Part shown: one piece after another, positions 1 through 10,024 of the stretch
Position numbering within the stretch: position 1 is the stretch's first letter
Layout of the letters: each line of letters starts with the position of its first letter
Source: Sphingomonas carotinifaciens
GTDB lineage: Bacteria; Pseudomonadota; Alphaproteobacteria; Sphingomonadales; Sphingomonadaceae
Direction: 5' to 3'
DNA length: 64,000 nt
NCBI RefSeq assembly: GCF_009789535.1
Contig: NZ_WSUT01000005.1
Span: forward strand, 1,389,001-1,453,000
Notes under the pieces: generated by a model
Told to the model about the DNA's origin: nothing
The model's database searches: none
The model's input: the letters and a program-made list of their open reading frames with translations, nothing else
Position numbers and translations under genes: made by a program

Positions 1-947
1 CGGCGGCGTTCTGGTCGGAAACCTATGGCGGACCCGGCATCCAGCCGCTGACCACCGCGTCCGGCCCGGCGCTGCAGGCGGGCGGTTTCCTCCAGCCGCT
101 GGGATCGCTGCATATCGGCCGCACGCAGGACGGCGCGGCGATCGACCGGTTCCTCGCGTCCTTCGAGGGCAGCGGCGTCGAACTCCACCGCGTCGATCCG
201 GCGACGCGGGTGCCGGGCCTTCGCCCCGACTGGACGCTGGGGGTGATCGAGCCGAGCTGCGCCTATATCGATGTGGGCGGGCTGCATGCCCTGTATCTGG
301 CGCAGGCACGCCATGCGGGTGTCACGCTGGCGACCGACGCGGCGGTGCGCGGTGCCGAACGTCGGGGCGGGGTGTGGACGATCGAGACGCCGGGCGGCAC
401 CCATGCGGCGCGCGTGCTGGTGAACGCGGCCGGCGCCTGGGCGGACCAGGTCGCACGGGTGGCCGGTGCGCGGCCGATCGGCATCGCGCCCTATCGCCGG
501 ACGATGGTGCAATTGCGCACCGCGCCGCCCGTGCCCGCCGGCCTGCCGCATGTGGTGGACGTGAACGGCGGCTTCTACTTCAAGCCGGAGCCCGTCGGAC
601 GATTGTGGCTGAGCCCGCATGACGAGATACCGAGCGAGCCGTGCGATGCTGCGCCGGAGGATATGGATGTGGCGGTGGCGATCGACCGGTTGGAGGGGGC
701 GGTGGACTGGCGGGTCGAGGCGGTGGAGCGGCGCTGGGCCGGGTTGCGCAGCTTCGCGCCCGATCGCCTGCCGGTCTATGGCTTCGATGCGGGCGTGCCG
801 GGCTTCTTCTGGTGCGCGGGGCAGGGCGGCTTCGGCATCCAGACCGCGCCTGCGGGCGCCGCGCTGGCGGCGGCGGTGCTGATGGGTGGCGCGGTGCCGG
901 ACGATCTGGATGCGGACCGCTACGCCGCCCGCCGGTTCGGGGGTTAG
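1..947 (+). CDS. FAD-dependent oxidoreductase, DAO family (5' truncated)
   Basis: The gene runs in from before the window; the first full codon is at base 3 and it stops at 947. The visible 314 residues match the C-terminal two thirds of D-amino-acid-oxidase / glycine-oxidase-like flavoenzymes (DAO family): a substrate-domain beta sheet, the typical NAAGAWAD segment of the FAD-binding fold, and a C-terminal [14 protein letters not shown] stretch in the place of the flavin-contacting GxGGxGxxxAP loop. Such enzymes oxidise amino acids or N-methylated amines using FAD. The substrate cannot be read from this fragment, and the Rossmann GxGxxG start lies outside the window. It converges on rnhA, with a 4 nt overlap of the two 3' ends (944-947). 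Confidence 0.85.
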   Translation, partial: AAFWSETYGGPGIQPLTTASGPALQAGGFLQPLGSLHIGRTQDGAAIDRFLASFEGSGVELHRVDPATRVPGLRPDWTLGVIEPSCAYIDVGGLHALYLAQARHAGVTLATDAAVRGAERRGGVWTIETPGGTHAARVLVNAAGAWADQVARVAGARPIGIAPYRRTMVQLRTAPPVPAGLPHVVDVNGGFYFKPEPVGRLWLSPHDEIPSEPCDAAPEDMDVAVAIDRLEGAVDWRVEAVERRWAGLRSFAPDRLPVYGFDAGVPGFFWCAGQGGFGIQTAPAGAALAAAVLMGGAVPDDLDADRYAARRFGG

Positions 948-1399
948 CGGCCGCCGATCGCCCTGGCGGCGTCGCTGGCCAGCTTGTCGGCGCGTTCATT
1001 GTCCGGGTGGCCGGCATGGCCCTTCACCCACAGCCACTTGATCTCGTGCCGTTCGGCCGCCGCGACCAGCGCCTGCCACAGCTCGGCGTTCTTCACCGGC
1101 TTCTTGTCGGCGGTGCGCCAGCCATTGCGCTTCCAGCCGTGGATCCACTTGGTCAGGCCGTCCATGACGTAGCGGCTGTCGGTGGACAGCGTCACCGCGC
1201 AGGGGCGCTTCAGCGCGTTCAGCGCCTCGATCGCCGCCATCAATTCCATGCGGTTGTTGGTCGTGTTCGGCTCGCCGCCCGACAATTCCTTTTCATGGGT
1301 GCCGGAGCGGATCAGCGCGCCCCAGCCGCCGGGGCCGGGATTGCCCTTGCACGCGCCGTCCGTGGCGATCTCGACCGCGGTCAGGGCTGCCTCGCTCAC
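944..1399 (-). CDS. rnhA: Ribonuclease HI
   Basis: A 151-aa RNase HI that cleaves the RNA strand of RNA-DNA hybrids (R-loops, Okazaki primers). The four metal-binding carboxylates are visible as D14 (ATDGAC), E52 (NRMEL), D74 (STDSRY) and D138 (NERADK), matching E. coli D10, E48, D70 and D134. The start is taken as GTG at 1399, which overlaps the thrB stop in a GTGA arrangement (4 nt), so translation is probably coupled. A longer reading from 1435 adds residues with no family match. It is the last gene of an ispH-thrB-rnhA operon, an order I recall as common in alphaproteobacteria. Confidence 0.96.
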   Translation of the reverse strand: MSEAALTAVEIATDGACKGNPGPGGWGALIRSGTHEKELSGGEPNTTNNRMELMAAIEALNALKRPCAVTLSTDSRYVMDGLTKWIHGWKRNGWRTADKKPVKNAELWQALVAAAERHEIKWLWVKGHAGHPDNERADKLASDAARAIGGR

Positions 1400-2340
1400 A
1401 GCGCACCCGCCGCATAGGCCTGATAGCGCCGCCAATAGGCGAGCGGGTCCTTGCGCGTCACCAGTGCATCGGCCGGCGTGTTCAGCCAGTCCCAGGCGCG
1501 GGTCAGCATGAAGCGCAGGCAGGCGCCCTGTGCCAGCACCGGCAACGCGGCACGCTCGGCACCCGACAGGGCGAAGCGGCTGGCATAGCCCTCGACCAGT
1601 GCCGTGCCGACATCCGCATCGAAGCGCGCACCGGTGCCGTCAAAGGCCCAGGCGGTGTGCATGACGGCCAGGTCATAGGCGCGGATATCAGTGCAGGCGA
1701 AATAAAAGTCGATCAGCCCGGTCACCCGGTCGTCCAGCATCAGCACATTGTCGGGAAACAGGTCGCCATGGATCGCGGCGACGGGCAACGCGGTCGGCCA
1801 GCGGGCGATCACCGTCTCCAGCGCGGCGGCCGTATCGGTGAACAGGCCGGGATGGATCGCATCCAGATCAGCACCGCACCGCGCATGCAGGTCGCGCCAG
1901 CCATCCGGGCCCAGCGTGTTGGGCCGCGTCGCGGCGAAGCCCGACAGGCTGTCATGCATCGCCCCCATCGCGGCACCGGCGGCGCGCGCCTGGACCGGCG
2001 TCGGCTGCGTCACCGACACGCCGGGCAGGAATTCGATCAGGCAGGCCGGACGACCCGCCAGCTCGTGAATGGCCACGCCGCTGCGATCGGGCAGGGCGCG
2101 GGGCACCGGATTGCCGTCATCGGCCAGATGGTCGAGCAGCGCCAGGAAGAAGGGCAGGTCGTCGGCCGAAACCCGCTTCTCGTACAGCGTCAGGATGAAG
2201 CGGCCGGTGGTGGTGTCGACCAGATAGTTGGAATTCTCCACCCCTTCGGCGATCCCCTTGGCGGAGACGAGCGCGCCGTGGTCGAACTTCGCCAGAAACG
2301 CGGTCAGCGCCTCGGCGGATACCGTCGTATAGACTGCCAT
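1396..2340 (-). CDS. thrB: Homoserine kinase (APH-fold type II)
   Basis: A 314-aa homoserine kinase of the aminoglycoside-phosphotransferase-like fold (ThrB type II, not the GHMP type), phosphorylating homoserine on the way to threonine. The start MAVYTTVS is typical of the family. The catalytic-loop HGDLFPDN and the metal-binding IDFYFA segment lie in the C-terminal lobe. The ATG at 2340 is chosen because an extension further upstream runs into low-complexity residues antisense to ispH sequence. It follows ispH by 4 nt and overlaps rnhA by 4 nt. Expression is expected from the ispH promoter. Confidence 0.95.
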   Translation of the reverse strand: MAVYTTVSAEALTAFLAKFDHGALVSAKGIAEGVENSNYLVDTTTGRFILTLYEKRVSADDLPFFLALLDHLADDGNPVPRALPDRSGVAIHELAGRPACLIEFLPGVSVTQPTPVQARAAGAAMGAMHDSLSGFAATRPNTLGPDGWRDLHARCGADLDAIHPGLFTDTAAALETVIARWPTALPVAAIHGDLFPDNVLMLDDRVTGLIDFYFACTDIRAYDLAVMHTAWAFDGTGARFDADVGTALVEGYASRFALSGAERAALPVLAQGACLRFMLTRAWDWLNTPADALVTRKDPLAYWRRYQAYAAGAL

Positions 2341-2344
2341 GGAG

Positions 2345-3313
2345 TCAGGCGGCGTCGAGGGCGCGCGGCAGCTTGAACGCGATCGTCTCGCGGTTCGTCT
2401 CCACCTCCTGCTCGGTGACGTCGAAGCGGGTCGACAGGCGTTCGACCAGTTCGCGGACCAGCAGTTCGGGGGCGGAGGCGCCGGCGGTGATGCCAAGCGT
2501 GCCGACGCCGTAGAGGAAGGTCCAGTCCAGCTCGTTGGCGCGCTGGATCAGCATGGCGGGCGTGCCCTCGCGCTCGGCGACCTCGACAAGGCGTACCGAG
2601 TTGGACGAATTGGGTGCGCCGATCACCAGCATCGCATCGCAGGATGCCGCGATCGCCTTTACCGCCGCCTGCCGGTTGGAGGTGGCATAGCAGATATCCT
2701 CGCCACGCGGCGCCTGGATCATCGGGAAACGGCGTTGCAGCACCGCGACGACCGCGGCGGTGTCGTCGACCGAAAGCGTCGTCTGCGTAAGGAAGGCGAG
2801 ATTCGCTGGGTCGGCAGGCGCAAAGACCTCCGCATCTGCCACCGTCTCGATCAGCGACATCGATCCCGGCGGCACCTGCCCGAAGGTGCCGATGACTTCG
2901 GGATGGCCGGCATGGCCGATGAACACGATGTGGCGGCCATGATCGACCAGCCGTTCGGCCTGACGATGGACCTTGGAGACGAGCGGGCAGGTCGCGTCGA
3001 AATAGTCGAGGCCACGGCCTTGCGCGTCGGCCGGCACCGATTTGGGCACCCCGTGCGCGGAGAAGACGACGTGCGCGCCGTCCGGCACCTCGTGCAACTC
3101 CTCCACGAATACCGCGCCCTTGGCCTTCAGGCTGTCGACCACGAACTTGTTGTGGACGATTTCGTGCCGGACATAGACGGGCGCGCCATGCTTCTCGATG
3201 GCGAGTTCCACGATGCGGATCGCGCGGTCCACGCCTGCGCAAAAGCCTCGCGGGGCAGCGATCAGCAGCGCCAGCGCCGGCTTGCCCGTGTCCTGGGAAA
3301 TCGTGTCGGTCAT
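2345..3313 (-). CDS. ispH: 4-hydroxy-3-methylbut-2-enyl diphosphate reductase
   Basis: A 322-aa IspH (LytB), the last enzyme of the MEP isoprenoid pathway, reducing HMBPP to IPP and DMAPP with an iron-sulfur cluster. The three cluster cysteines are in FCAGVD (C25), DATCPLV (C109) and [10 protein letters not shown] (C208). The HGVPKS and GHPEV histidine motifs and the SSNSVRL substrate loop are present. The start is the ATG at 3313; a TTG two codons upstream is less likely. It heads the operon ispH-thrB-rnhA and is divergent from the lipoprotein gene at 3399. Confidence 0.97.
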   Translation of the reverse strand: MTDTISQDTGKPALALLIAAPRGFCAGVDRAIRIVELAIEKHGAPVYVRHEIVHNKFVVDSLKAKGAVFVEELHEVPDGAHVVFSAHGVPKSVPADAQGRGLDYFDATCPLVSKVHRQAERLVDHGRHIVFIGHAGHPEVIGTFGQVPPGSMSLIETVADAEVFAPADPANLAFLTQTTLSVDDTAAVVAVLQRRFPMIQAPRGEDICYATSNRQAAVKAIAASCDAMLVIGAPNSSNSVRLVEVAEREGTPAMLIQRANELDWTFLYGVGTLGITAGASAPELLVRELVERLSTRFDVTEQEVETNRETIAFKLPRALDAA

Positions 3314-3398
3314 GGCCAAGCGCTCTACGCCATTGCTTGCGTGCCTCCAAGCCGGTTATCAGGGCCCATCCCGGTTCCACAGCTTAGGCGTTCCCCTC

Positions 3399-4037
3399 GT
3401 GAAAGCATCGATCCTCGTTTCTGCGGCCTTGGCGCTCGTGCTTGGCGGCTGCGCCCGTACCGGGGAGATCGACGCCTCGGGCGGCATCACCGCGGTGCGC
3501 TCCGCCTGCCCGGTGGTGGGCGTGCCGGCCGGCACCGGCGACGTGACGCTGTTCACCTCCGCCAATGCGCGGGACGCCGGCGCGATCGACGTGGTGGCGA
3601 ACATGACCAACGTCCGCTCCACCTGCGCCGATGTCGGCGACGATATCGTCACCACCGTCACCTTCCAGGTGGATGCACGGCGCACCGCCACCGATGGCGC
3701 GCGTGACGTGACGCTGCCCTATTTCATCACCGTGGTGCGCGGCGGCAGCAACGTCGTCGCCAAGCGGATCGGGCGGGTGAACGTGCATTTCGACGCAGGC
3801 CAGCCGCGCGGATCGGTCGCCGGGCAGGCGACGACCACCGTGTCGCGCGCCGCCGCCACCCTTCCGCAGGACGTGCGCGACAAGCTGACCCGGCGGCGCA
3901 AGGCGGGCGACGAGGATGCCGCCGTCGATCCGCTGACCCAGCCCGAGGTGCGCGCGGCGGTGCTGCGTTCCTCGTTCGAGGCGCTGGTCGGTTTCCAGCT
4001 TACCGACGACCAGTTGCGCTACAACGCGACGCGCTGA
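3399..4037 (+). CDS. Putative outer-membrane-associated lipoprotein, unknown function
   Basis: A 212-aa protein starting at GTG 3399. The first residues form a lipoprotein signal peptide ending in a lipobox (VLGGC, Cys about residue 19), so the mature protein should be lipid-anchored in the cell envelope. The rest is hydrophilic and beta-rich in appearance, with two further cysteines near residues 33 and 71 and a charged C terminus. I do not recognise a named domain with certainty; similar lipoproteins are found next to ispH in sphingomonads as far as I recall. It is divergent from ispH, with about 85 bp between the starts. Longer readings from 3198 run through ispH and are rejected. Confidence 0.8.
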   Translation: MKASILVSAALALVLGGCARTGEIDASGGITAVRSACPVVGVPAGTGDVTLFTSANARDAGAIDVVANMTNVRSTCADVGDDIVTTVTFQVDARRTATDGARDVTLPYFITVVRGGSNVVAKRIGRVNVHFDAGQPRGSVAGQATTTVSRAAATLPQDVRDKLTRRRKAGDEDAAVDPLTQPEVRAAVLRSSFEALVGFQLTDDQLRYNATR

Positions 4038-4161
4038 CCGGCACCGGCGAAACGTGCTTTGACGCGTTTTCAAAGAAACAGCCTCTTGGCGAAACGCGAT
4101 TGACTTGAATCGGCGCCGTTGCCAGAGCGGCGGCGTCGATGTCGGGCAACCGGCATGGGTA

Positions 4162-4366
4162 CGCGCGGGAGAGCGCCTCTCGGCCTTTCAGGCCGGTGCG
4201 AGGCCGCCGAAGGAGCAACCACCCCGGAATCTCTCAGGCCAAAGGACCGCGCGGGCCATCGATACTCTGGAAAGCGCGGCAGCCCGTCATTGGCATGTCG
4301 CCACCGAAGGGGTAACTCCGGTCGCAGAACCGGGGGAAAGCTCTCAGGTTCCGTGACAGAGGGGGA
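4162..4366 (+). promoter_or_regulatory. Tandem glycine riboswitch upstream of gcvT
   Basis: Two consecutive glycine aptamers lie in the 385-nt leader between the lipoprotein gene and gcvT. Aptamer I closes with CGCGCGG (4162-4168) against CCGCGCG (4247-4253). It has the conserved GGGAGAG, GCCGAAGGAGCAA and AATCTCTCAGGC blocks. Aptamer II closes with CTCTG (4265-4269) against CAGAG (4357-4361) and carries ACCGAAGGGG and GCTCTCAGGTT. The downstream genes are all glycine cleavage genes, so it is expected to switch gcv expression on when glycine is high. About 55 nt separate the second aptamer from the gcvT start; I did not see a clear intrinsic terminator with a U-run, so control may be at translation. 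The part 4038-4161 should hold the promoter; no clear elements were seen there. Confidence 0.95.
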
Positions 4367-4422
4367 TCGGATCGGGCGCCGCCATCGGGGCTGCGCCGTA
4401 TCGCCCCTTTTGGAGACGGCCC

Positions 4423-5586
4423 GTGACCGACACGCAGGACCTGAACGTCGAGGACGCGCCCGAGGGCGTCGACATCATCCAGACATTGCCGCTGGACGGC
4501 TGGCATCGGGCAAAGGGCGGCCGCATGGTCGCCTTTGCCGGCTACGAAATGCCCATCCAGTATGAAGGCATCATGGCCGAGCATCTGTGGACGCGTCAGT
4601 CCGCCGGCCTGTTCGACGTCAGCCATATGGGCCAGCTGGTCTTCACCGGCGAAGGCGTGGTGCAGGCGCTGGAGACCGTGCTGCCGGGCGACCTGACCGG
4701 GCTGGGCGAGTCGAAGATGCGCTATTCGCTGCTGCTGAACGAAGAAGGCGGCATTCTCGACGACCTGATGGTCACGCGCCGCACCGGCGAGGATGGCGAG
4801 GAACTGTACATCGTCGTCAACGGCGCGACCAAATATGACGACATCGCCTATCTGCTCGACCAGATGCCCGACGATGCGACGCTGAACCTGCTCGACGAAC
4901 AGGCGCTGCTGGCGCTGCAGGGGCCGAAGGCGGTCGATGCGCTGGCGCGTCTGGTGCCGGGTGTCGAGCGGCTGGTGTTCATGACCGCCGGTGCCTTTGA
5001 CTGGAACGGCACGCCGCTGTGGATCAGCCGTTCGGGCTATACCGGCGAGGACGGATTCGAGATTTCGGTGCCGGCCGAGGCGGTCGCGGCGCTGGCCGAT
5101 GCGCTGTGCGCCGAGCCGGAGGTGAAGCCGATCGGCCTTGGCGCCCGCGACTCGCTACGCCTTGAGGCGGGCCTGCCGCTTTACGGCCACGACCTCGATC
5201 CGGAAACGACGCCGGTGATGGCCGATCTGGGCTTTGCGCTTTCCAAGCGTCGCCGCGAGGCCGCCGATTTCGCAGGGGCGCAGCGTATCCTGGCCGAGCG
5301 CGAGAACGGCGCGGCCGTCCGCCGCGTCGGCCTGACCGTTGCCGGCCGCCAGCCGGTGCGCGAAGGGGCCAGCGTGGTGGCCGAGGACGGATCGGTGATC
5401 GGCCGCGTCACCTCCGGCGGGTTCGCGCCGACGCTGGGTGCCCCGATCGCCATGGCCTATGTTCCAGCCGAACTGGCCGCGCCCGGTACGGCGGTGAAGC
5501 TGATCCAGCGGGGCAAGCTGCACGACGCGACCGTCGCGGCGATGCCCTTCGTCCCCCATCGCTACGTTCGTGCAGGAGCCAAGTAA
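4423..5586 (+). CDS. gcvT: Aminomethyltransferase (glycine cleavage T-protein)
   Basis: A 387-aa T-protein that takes the aminomethyl group from lipoyl-GcvH and passes it to tetrahydrofolate, releasing ammonia. Recognisable blocks are the N-terminal FDVSHMGQ, the folate-site GGILDDLM with the catalytic Asp, the [12 protein letters not shown] motif and the C-terminal GAPIAMAYV barrel. The start is GTG at 4423, with a GGAG Shine-Dalgarno sequence about 8 nt before it. It is the first gene after the glycine riboswitch, followed by gcvH after 1 nt. Confidence 0.97.
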   Translation: MTDTQDLNVEDAPEGVDIIQTLPLDGWHRAKGGRMVAFAGYEMPIQYEGIMAEHLWTRQSAGLFDVSHMGQLVFTGEGVVQALETVLPGDLTGLGESKMRYSLLLNEEGGILDDLMVTRRTGEDGEELYIVVNGATKYDDIAYLLDQMPDDATLNLLDEQALLALQGPKAVDALARLVPGVERLVFMTAGAFDWNGTPLWISRSGYTGEDGFEISVPAEAVAALADALCAEPEVKPIGLGARDSLRLEAGLPLYGHDLDPETTPVMADLGFALSKRRREAADFAGAQRILAERENGAAVRRVGLTVAGRQPVREGASVVAEDGSVIGRVTSGGFAPTLGAPIAMAYVPAELAAPGTAVKLIQRGKLHDATVAAMPFVPHRYVRAGAK

Positions 5587-5587
5587 G

Positions 5588-5959
5588 ATGAGCCGTTATT
5601 TCACGCAGGATCATGAGTGGATCGACGTCGACGGCGAGACCGGCATCGTCGGGATCAGCGACTATGCGCAGGGTGCGCTGGGCGATATCGTGTTCGTCGA
5701 CGTGCCCGAGGAAGGCCGTGCGCTCTCCAAGGGTGACGAGGCCGCGACGGTCGAGTCGGTCAAGGCCGCGTCGGACGTGTATGCGCCGGTTTCCGGCACG
5801 GTGGTCGAGGGCAATCCCGCGCTCGCCGACGAGCCCGCGCTGGTGAACAGCGATCCCGAGGGCGAGGGATGGTTCTTCAAGATCACGCTGTCCGATCCGT
5901 CGGAGCTGGACGCGCTGATGAACGAATCCGCCTACGCCGACTTCGTCGCCAAGCTGTAA
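5588..5959 (+). CDS. gcvH: Glycine cleavage system H protein (lipoyl carrier)
   Basis: A 123-aa lipoyl carrier that shuttles the aminomethyl intermediate between the P, T and L proteins. The lipoylated lysine is K59 in ESVKAASD, and the family signature around [12 protein letters not shown] is intact. The start at 5588 is one base after the gcvT stop, so the two genes are probably translationally coupled. A palindromic repeat separates it from gcvPA. Confidence 0.97.
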   Translation: MSRYFTQDHEWIDVDGETGIVGISDYAQGALGDIVFVDVPEEGRALSKGDEAATVESVKAASDVYAPVSGTVVEGNPALADEPALVNSDPEGEGWFFKITLSDPSELDALMNESAYADFVAKL

Positions 5960-5967
5960 TTCCTGAT

Positions 5968-6067
5968 CCCCCCTCCCGCTTGCGGGAGGGGCCGGGGGAG
6001 GGGGGATCAAGGCCCTTCCACCCCCGCCGCCATGCCCTCCCCCGACCCCTCCCGCATTTGGGAGGGG
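5968..6067. repeat. REP-like double hairpin between gcvH and gcvPA
   Basis: The 120-nt gap contains two facing copies of a CCCCTCCCGC / GGGAGGGG palindrome. The first is 5970-5991 (TT loop region) and the second 6046-6067 (CATTT loop). Between them a G-rich stretch (5991-6006) faces a C-rich stretch (about 6032-6048), so the whole block can fold into one long imperfect stem. Such CCTCCCGC...GCGGGAGG elements are a common type of intergenic repeat in sphingomonads. In the transcript it may stabilise gcvTH mRNA. Its last arm (GGGAGGGGAGGAG) also forms the ribosome binding site of gcvPA. Confidence 0.8.
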
Positions 6068-6079
6068 AGGAGTCCATCG

Positions 6080-7438
6080 ATGCGCTACCTGCCCCTTACC
6101 GATACCGACCGCGGCGCGATGCTGTCGGTCATCGGCGCGTCCTCGGTCGACGATCTGTTCGTCGACGTACCCGAAGCCGCGCGCCTGTCCGGCCCGATCG
6201 CGGGCCTGCCGAACCACGCCTCCGAACTCGCGGTCGAGCGTCACATGACCGCGCTGGCCCGCAAGAACACGGTGGCCGGCGAGGTGCCCTTCTTCCTGGG
6301 TTGCGGTGCATACCGGCACCATGTGCCCGCCAGCGTCGACCACATGATCCAGCGCGGCGAGTTCCTGACCGCCTATACGCCCTATCAGCCGGAAATCGCG
6401 CAGGGCACGTTGCAGATGCTGTTCGAGTTCCAGACGCAGGTCGCACGCCTGCTCGGCACCGACGTCGCCAACGCCTCGATGTATGACGGCTCGACCGCCT
6501 GCTGGGAGGCGATCGGCATGGCGCGCCGCATCACCAAGCGCGGCAAGGCGATCCTGTCCTCGGGGCTGCATCCGCACTATGTCTCGGTCGCGAAGACCAT
6601 GGCGAAATATACTGGCGACGCGCTGGAAACGTCCGCGCCGACGCTGACCGCCGAGACCGATATCGACGCGCTGATCGCGGCGATCGACGGCGATACGTCG
6701 TGCGTCGTCGTGCAGTATCCGGACATTCTGGGGCGCATCGCCGACCTGACGCCGCTGGCCGATGCGTGCCATGCGAACAAGGCGCTGCTGATCGCGGTCG
6801 TTACCGAGCCCGTCGCGCTGGGGGCGATCCGCTCGCCCGGCGAGATGGACGCCGATATCGTCGTAGGCGAAGGCCAGTCGCTGGGCGTCGGCCTGCAATT
6901 CGGCGGACCCTATGTCGGGCTGTTCGGGTGCAAGGACAAATATGTCCGCCAGATGCCCGGGCGGCTGTGCGGCGAGACGGTGGATGCGGACGGCAAGCGC
7001 GGCTTCGTGCTGACGCTGTCCACGCGCGAGCAGCATATCCGCCGGGAAAAGGCGACGTCGAACATCTGCACCAACTCGGGGCTGTGTGCGCTTGCCTTCT
7101 CGATCCACATGACGCTGCTGGGCGAGAAGGGGCTGCGCGATCTGGCCGGCCTCAACCATGCCCTGGCGGTACACGCGGCGGAGCGGCTGGCGCAGGTGCC
7201 GGGCGTGTCGCTCGTCAACGATGCGTTCTTCAACGAATTCACCGTGACGCTGCCGGTCGAGGCGCGCCCCGTGGTCCGCACGCTGGCGGAGCGCGGCGTG
7301 CTGGCCGGCGTGTCGCTCGGCCGGCTGTATCCGGGCGAAGACGCGCTGGCGAACGGCCTGGTGATCGCGGTCACCGAGACGACGACCGCGGAGGATATCG
7401 AAACCCTGGCCACCGCGCTGCAGGAGGTGCTGGCATGA
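6080..7438 (+). CDS. gcvPA: Glycine dehydrogenase (decarboxylating) subunit 1
   Basis: A 452-aa N-terminal half of the split, two-subunit P-protein. With GcvPB it forms the PLP enzyme that decarboxylates glycine and transfers the aminomethyl group to GcvH. The sequence starts [11 protein letters not shown] and contains the family blocks [28 protein letters not shown] and FEFQTQ. The start at 6080 has a strong GGAGG sequence that comes from the end of the preceding repeat. Its stop overlaps the gcvPB start (ATGA). Confidence 0.97.
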   Translation: MRYLPLTDTDRGAMLSVIGASSVDDLFVDVPEAARLSGPIAGLPNHASELAVERHMTALARKNTVAGEVPFFLGCGAYRHHVPASVDHMIQRGEFLTAYTPYQPEIAQGTLQMLFEFQTQVARLLGTDVANASMYDGSTACWEAIGMARRITKRGKAILSSGLHPHYVSVAKTMAKYTGDALETSAPTLTAETDIDALIAAIDGDTSCVVVQYPDILGRIADLTPLADACHANKALLIAVVTEPVALGAIRSPGEMDADIVVGEGQSLGVGLQFGGPYVGLFGCKDKYVRQMPGRLCGETVDADGKRGFVLTLSTREQHIRREKATSNICTNSGLCALAFSIHMTLLGEKGLRDLAGLNHALAVHAAERLAQVPGVSLVNDAFFNEFTVTLPVEARPVVRTLAERGVLAGVSLGRLYPGEDALANGLVIAVTETTTAEDIETLATALQEVLA

Positions 7439-9003
7439 CGATCAACCAGAGCGGCTGGAAGCCCAGCGCACCCGAGGCCAAGGACGGCGGCGCGCCTGCC
7501 ACCTTCACCGGCAATAAGGCGCTGATGCTCGAAGAGGCGCTGATCTTCGAGATCGGGTCCACCGACACGACGGGCGTCGATATCGTGCCCGCGCCCAAGG
7601 CGGCGAGCCGCCTCGGCGGCCTGACGCGCGACGCCGCGATCGGCCTGCCCGGCCTGTCCGAGCCGGAAACGGTGCGCCATTATACGCGCCTGTCGCGCCA
7701 GAACTACGCGATCGATCTCGGCCTGTTCCCGCTGGGATCGTGCACGATGAAGCACAATCCGCGGCTGAACGAGAAGATGGCGCGCCTGCCCGGCTTCTCC
7801 GACGTGCACCCGCTGGCACCGGTCGACACGGTGCAGGGCGCGCTGGAGGTGATCCATCAGCTCGCCCACTGGCTGGTGACGCTGACCGGCATGACCTCGG
7901 TCGCGATGAGCCCCAAGGCGGGCGCACATGGCGAACTGTGCGGCATATTGGCGATCAAGGCGGCGCTGGAGAAGCGGGGCGAGGGGCATCGCAAGGTCAT
8001 CCTGGTTCCCGAATCGGCGCACGGCACCAATCCGGCGACCGCGGCGTTCGCGGGCTTCAAGGTCGAGGATATTCCCGCGACCGCCGATGGCCGGGTCGAC
8101 AGCGAGGCGCTCAAGGCTCGCCTCGGCCCCGACGTGGCGGGCGTGATGATCACCAACCCGAACACCTGCGGCCTATTCGAGCGCGACCTGAAGGACATTT
8201 CCGACGCGGTCCATGCCGCGGGCGGCTATGTCTATTGCGACGGGGCGAACTTCAACGCGATCGTCGGGCGCGTGCGCCCGGGCGACCTCGGCGTCGATGC
8301 GATGCACATCAACCTGCACAAGACCTTTTCCACCCCGCATGGTGGCGGCGGGCCGGGTTCGGGGCCGGTGGTGTTCTCCGAAGCGCTGACCCCGTTCGCC
8401 CCGCTGCCCTTTGTCGAGAAGACCGGCGAAGGCTTCCGCCTGGTCGAGGAGGAGACGGCGGACGAGCATCATGCCGACAGCTTCGGCCGCATGGTCGCCT
8501 TCCACGGCCAGATGGGCATGTTCACCCGCGCGCTGACCTATATCCTCAGCCACGGCGCGGACGGTCTGCGCCAGGTCGCCGAGGACGCGGTGCTGAACGC
8601 CAATTACGTGCTGCGCAGCCTGGAGAACACGCTGGACGCGCCCTTCGCGAACAGCGGTCCGTGCATGCATGAGGCGATCTTCTCCGACGAAGGGCTGGCG
8701 GACGGCTTTTCGACGATCGACATCGCCAAGGCGCTGATCGACGAGGGTTTCCACCCGATGACCATGTACTTCCCGCTGGTGGTGCACGGTGCGATGCTGG
8801 TGGAGCCGACCGAGACCGAGTCGAAGGCCGCGCTCGACCAGTTCATCGGCGCGCTGCGCTCGGTGGCGGAGCGGGCCAAGGCGGGCGACGCCTCGCTGAA
8901 GACCGCGCCGCACTTCGCGCCGCGTGCCCGGCTCGACGAGACGCAGGCCGCCCGCAAGCCGGTGCTGGTCTGGAAGGAAACGCTCGCCAAGGCCGCGGAA
9001 TAA
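7435..9003 (+). CDS. gcvPB: Glycine dehydrogenase (decarboxylating) subunit 2
   Basis: A 522-aa C-terminal half of the split P-protein. It carries the PLP Schiff-base lysine in [18 protein letters not shown]. The [11 protein letters not shown] and [15 protein letters not shown] blocks are typical of the family. The start is the ATG at 7435 overlapping gcvPA by 4 nt (ATGA). It is the last gene of the riboswitch-controlled operon. The L-protein (lpd) is not in the window, as is usual since it is shared with other dehydrogenases. Confidence 0.97.
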   Translation: MTINQSGWKPSAPEAKDGGAPATFTGNKALMLEEALIFEIGSTDTTGVDIVPAPKAASRLGGLTRDAAIGLPGLSEPETVRHYTRLSRQNYAIDLGLFPLGSCTMKHNPRLNEKMARLPGFSDVHPLAPVDTVQGALEVIHQLAHWLVTLTGMTSVAMSPKAGAHGELCGILAIKAALEKRGEGHRKVILVPESAHGTNPATAAFAGFKVEDIPATADGRVDSEALKARLGPDVAGVMITNPNTCGLFERDLKDISDAVHAAGGYVYCDGANFNAIVGRVRPGDLGVDAMHINLHKTFSTPHGGGGPGSGPVVFSEALTPFAPLPFVEKTGEGFRLVEEETADEHHADSFGRMVAFHGQMGMFTRALTYILSHGADGLRQVAEDAVLNANYVLRSLENTLDAPFANSGPCMHEAIFSDEGLADGFSTIDIAKALIDEGFHPMTMYFPLVVHGAMLVEPTETESKAALDQFIGALRSVAERAKAGDASLKTAPHFAPRARLDETQAARKPVLVWKETLAKAAE

Positions 9004-9010
9004 GGAGCCG

Positions 9011-9039
9011 GCGCCGCCGTCCCTCGTGGGCGGCGGCGC
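9011..9039. terminator. Hairpin between convergent gcvPB and EamA gene
   Basis: GCGCCGCCGTCC (9011-9022) pairs with GGGCGGCGGCGC (9028-9039), with one G-T wobble, around a 5-nt loop, in the 45 nt between the two stops. There is no clear T-run, so termination is inferred from position and stem strength. Confidence 0.55.
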
Positions 9040-9048
9040 GGGGATCCC

Positions 9049-9948
9049 TCAATCCTCCGGCGCGGCCGTGGCCGTCTGCTGCTTGCCCAGACGCTGCTCG
9101 CGCCACACGATAAACAGGCCGCTGGCGATGATGATCGGCGCGCCCACCCAGGTCATCGGCGTCGGCAACATGCCGAACAGCAGCCAGCCATAGAGCGTCG
9201 CCCAGATCAGCCCCGAATAATCCATCGGCACCACGCTGGAGACGGGCGCCATCTTCGCCGCGCCGGTCAGCGCCAACTGGCCCATGCCGCCGACGATGCC
9301 GATCGCGGCGAGATTGGCCCAGGTCAGCAGATCATGCGCCTTCAGATGGAAGGCATAGGGGATGGCGATCAGCGGCAGCGTCAGCGTCGAGAACCAGAAG
9401 ACCGTGGTTCCCGATGGCTCGTCGCGCAACTGGCGCAGCAGGATCGCGACCAGCGCGACGAACAATGCGGCGAGCAACCCCACGATCGCGCCGCCCACCG
9501 GCACATCGTTGCTGCCCGGCTGCACCACCACCAGCACGCCGGCAAAGCCGACCAGCACCGCGCTCCAGCGCTGGATGCCGGTCCGCTCGCGCAGCACCAG
9601 CGCCCCCAGGATCGTGGCGAAGATCGGCACAGTGAACTGAAAGGTCGTCGCCTCCGCCAGCGGCAGCAGCAGCACCGCGCCAAAGGTGAAGACCATGCCG
9701 ACGACGCCGACCATCGATCGCGCGAGATGCCCGCGCAGCCGCGTGGTGCGCAGCGACCCCAGCCCGCCCGGGCCGCGCGCGACGAAGGCGAGCACAACGG
9801 GCAGGGCGCACGCCTGTCGCCAGAACATGGTCTCGAACAGCGTCGCGCCGCGGCTTTCCGCCAGCTTTACCAGCGCAGACATGGTGGACAGGAAGAAGAT
9901 GGCGAGCAACCGCAATGCGATGCCAGCAAGAACTCGATCGCCGGGCAT
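9049..9948 (-). CDS. EamA/DMT-family transporter
   Basis: A 299-aa inner-membrane protein of the drug/metabolite transporter superfamily. It shows about ten hydrophobic segments in two EamA repeats. The first repeat begins LLAIFFLSTMSALVKLAE and the second around VGLLAALFVALVAILLRQL. A conserved motif near the end of the second repeat (VVPMDYSGLIWATLYGWLLFG) resembles S-adenosylmethionine/nucleotide-type DMT exporters, but the substrate is not predictable. It is divergent from proS with 76 bp between the starts and convergent with gcvPB. Confidence 0.9.
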   Translation of the reverse strand: MPGDRVLAGIALRLLAIFFLSTMSALVKLAESRGATLFETMFWRQACALPVVLAFVARGPGGLGSLRTTRLRGHLARSMVGVVGMVFTFGAVLLLPLAEATTFQFTVPIFATILGALVLRERTGIQRWSAVLVGFAGVLVVVQPGSNDVPVGGAIVGLLAALFVALVAILLRQLRDEPSGTTVFWFSTLTLPLIAIPYAFHLKAHDLLTWANLAAIGIVGGMGQLALTGAAKMAPVSSVVPMDYSGLIWATLYGWLLFGMLPTPMTWVGAPIIIASGLFIVWREQRLGKQQTATAAPED

Positions 9949-10024
9949 GGCGGTGCCCTAGCCGTGGGGGCAGGAGGAAGGAACCCCGGTTGCGAAATAC
10001 CGCGGTTGATATAGGGGCACCCCC

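Noticed and set aside
5408..7174. 588-codon open frame antisense to gcvT, gcvH and gcvPA
   Set aside because: It runs across three clear genes and the repeat, and its composition is typical of antisense shadows in GC-rich DNA.
9980..10004. GGAAC before proS as a stress promoter
   Set aside because: No CGTT at 16-17 bp; the nearest GTT is at 20 bp.
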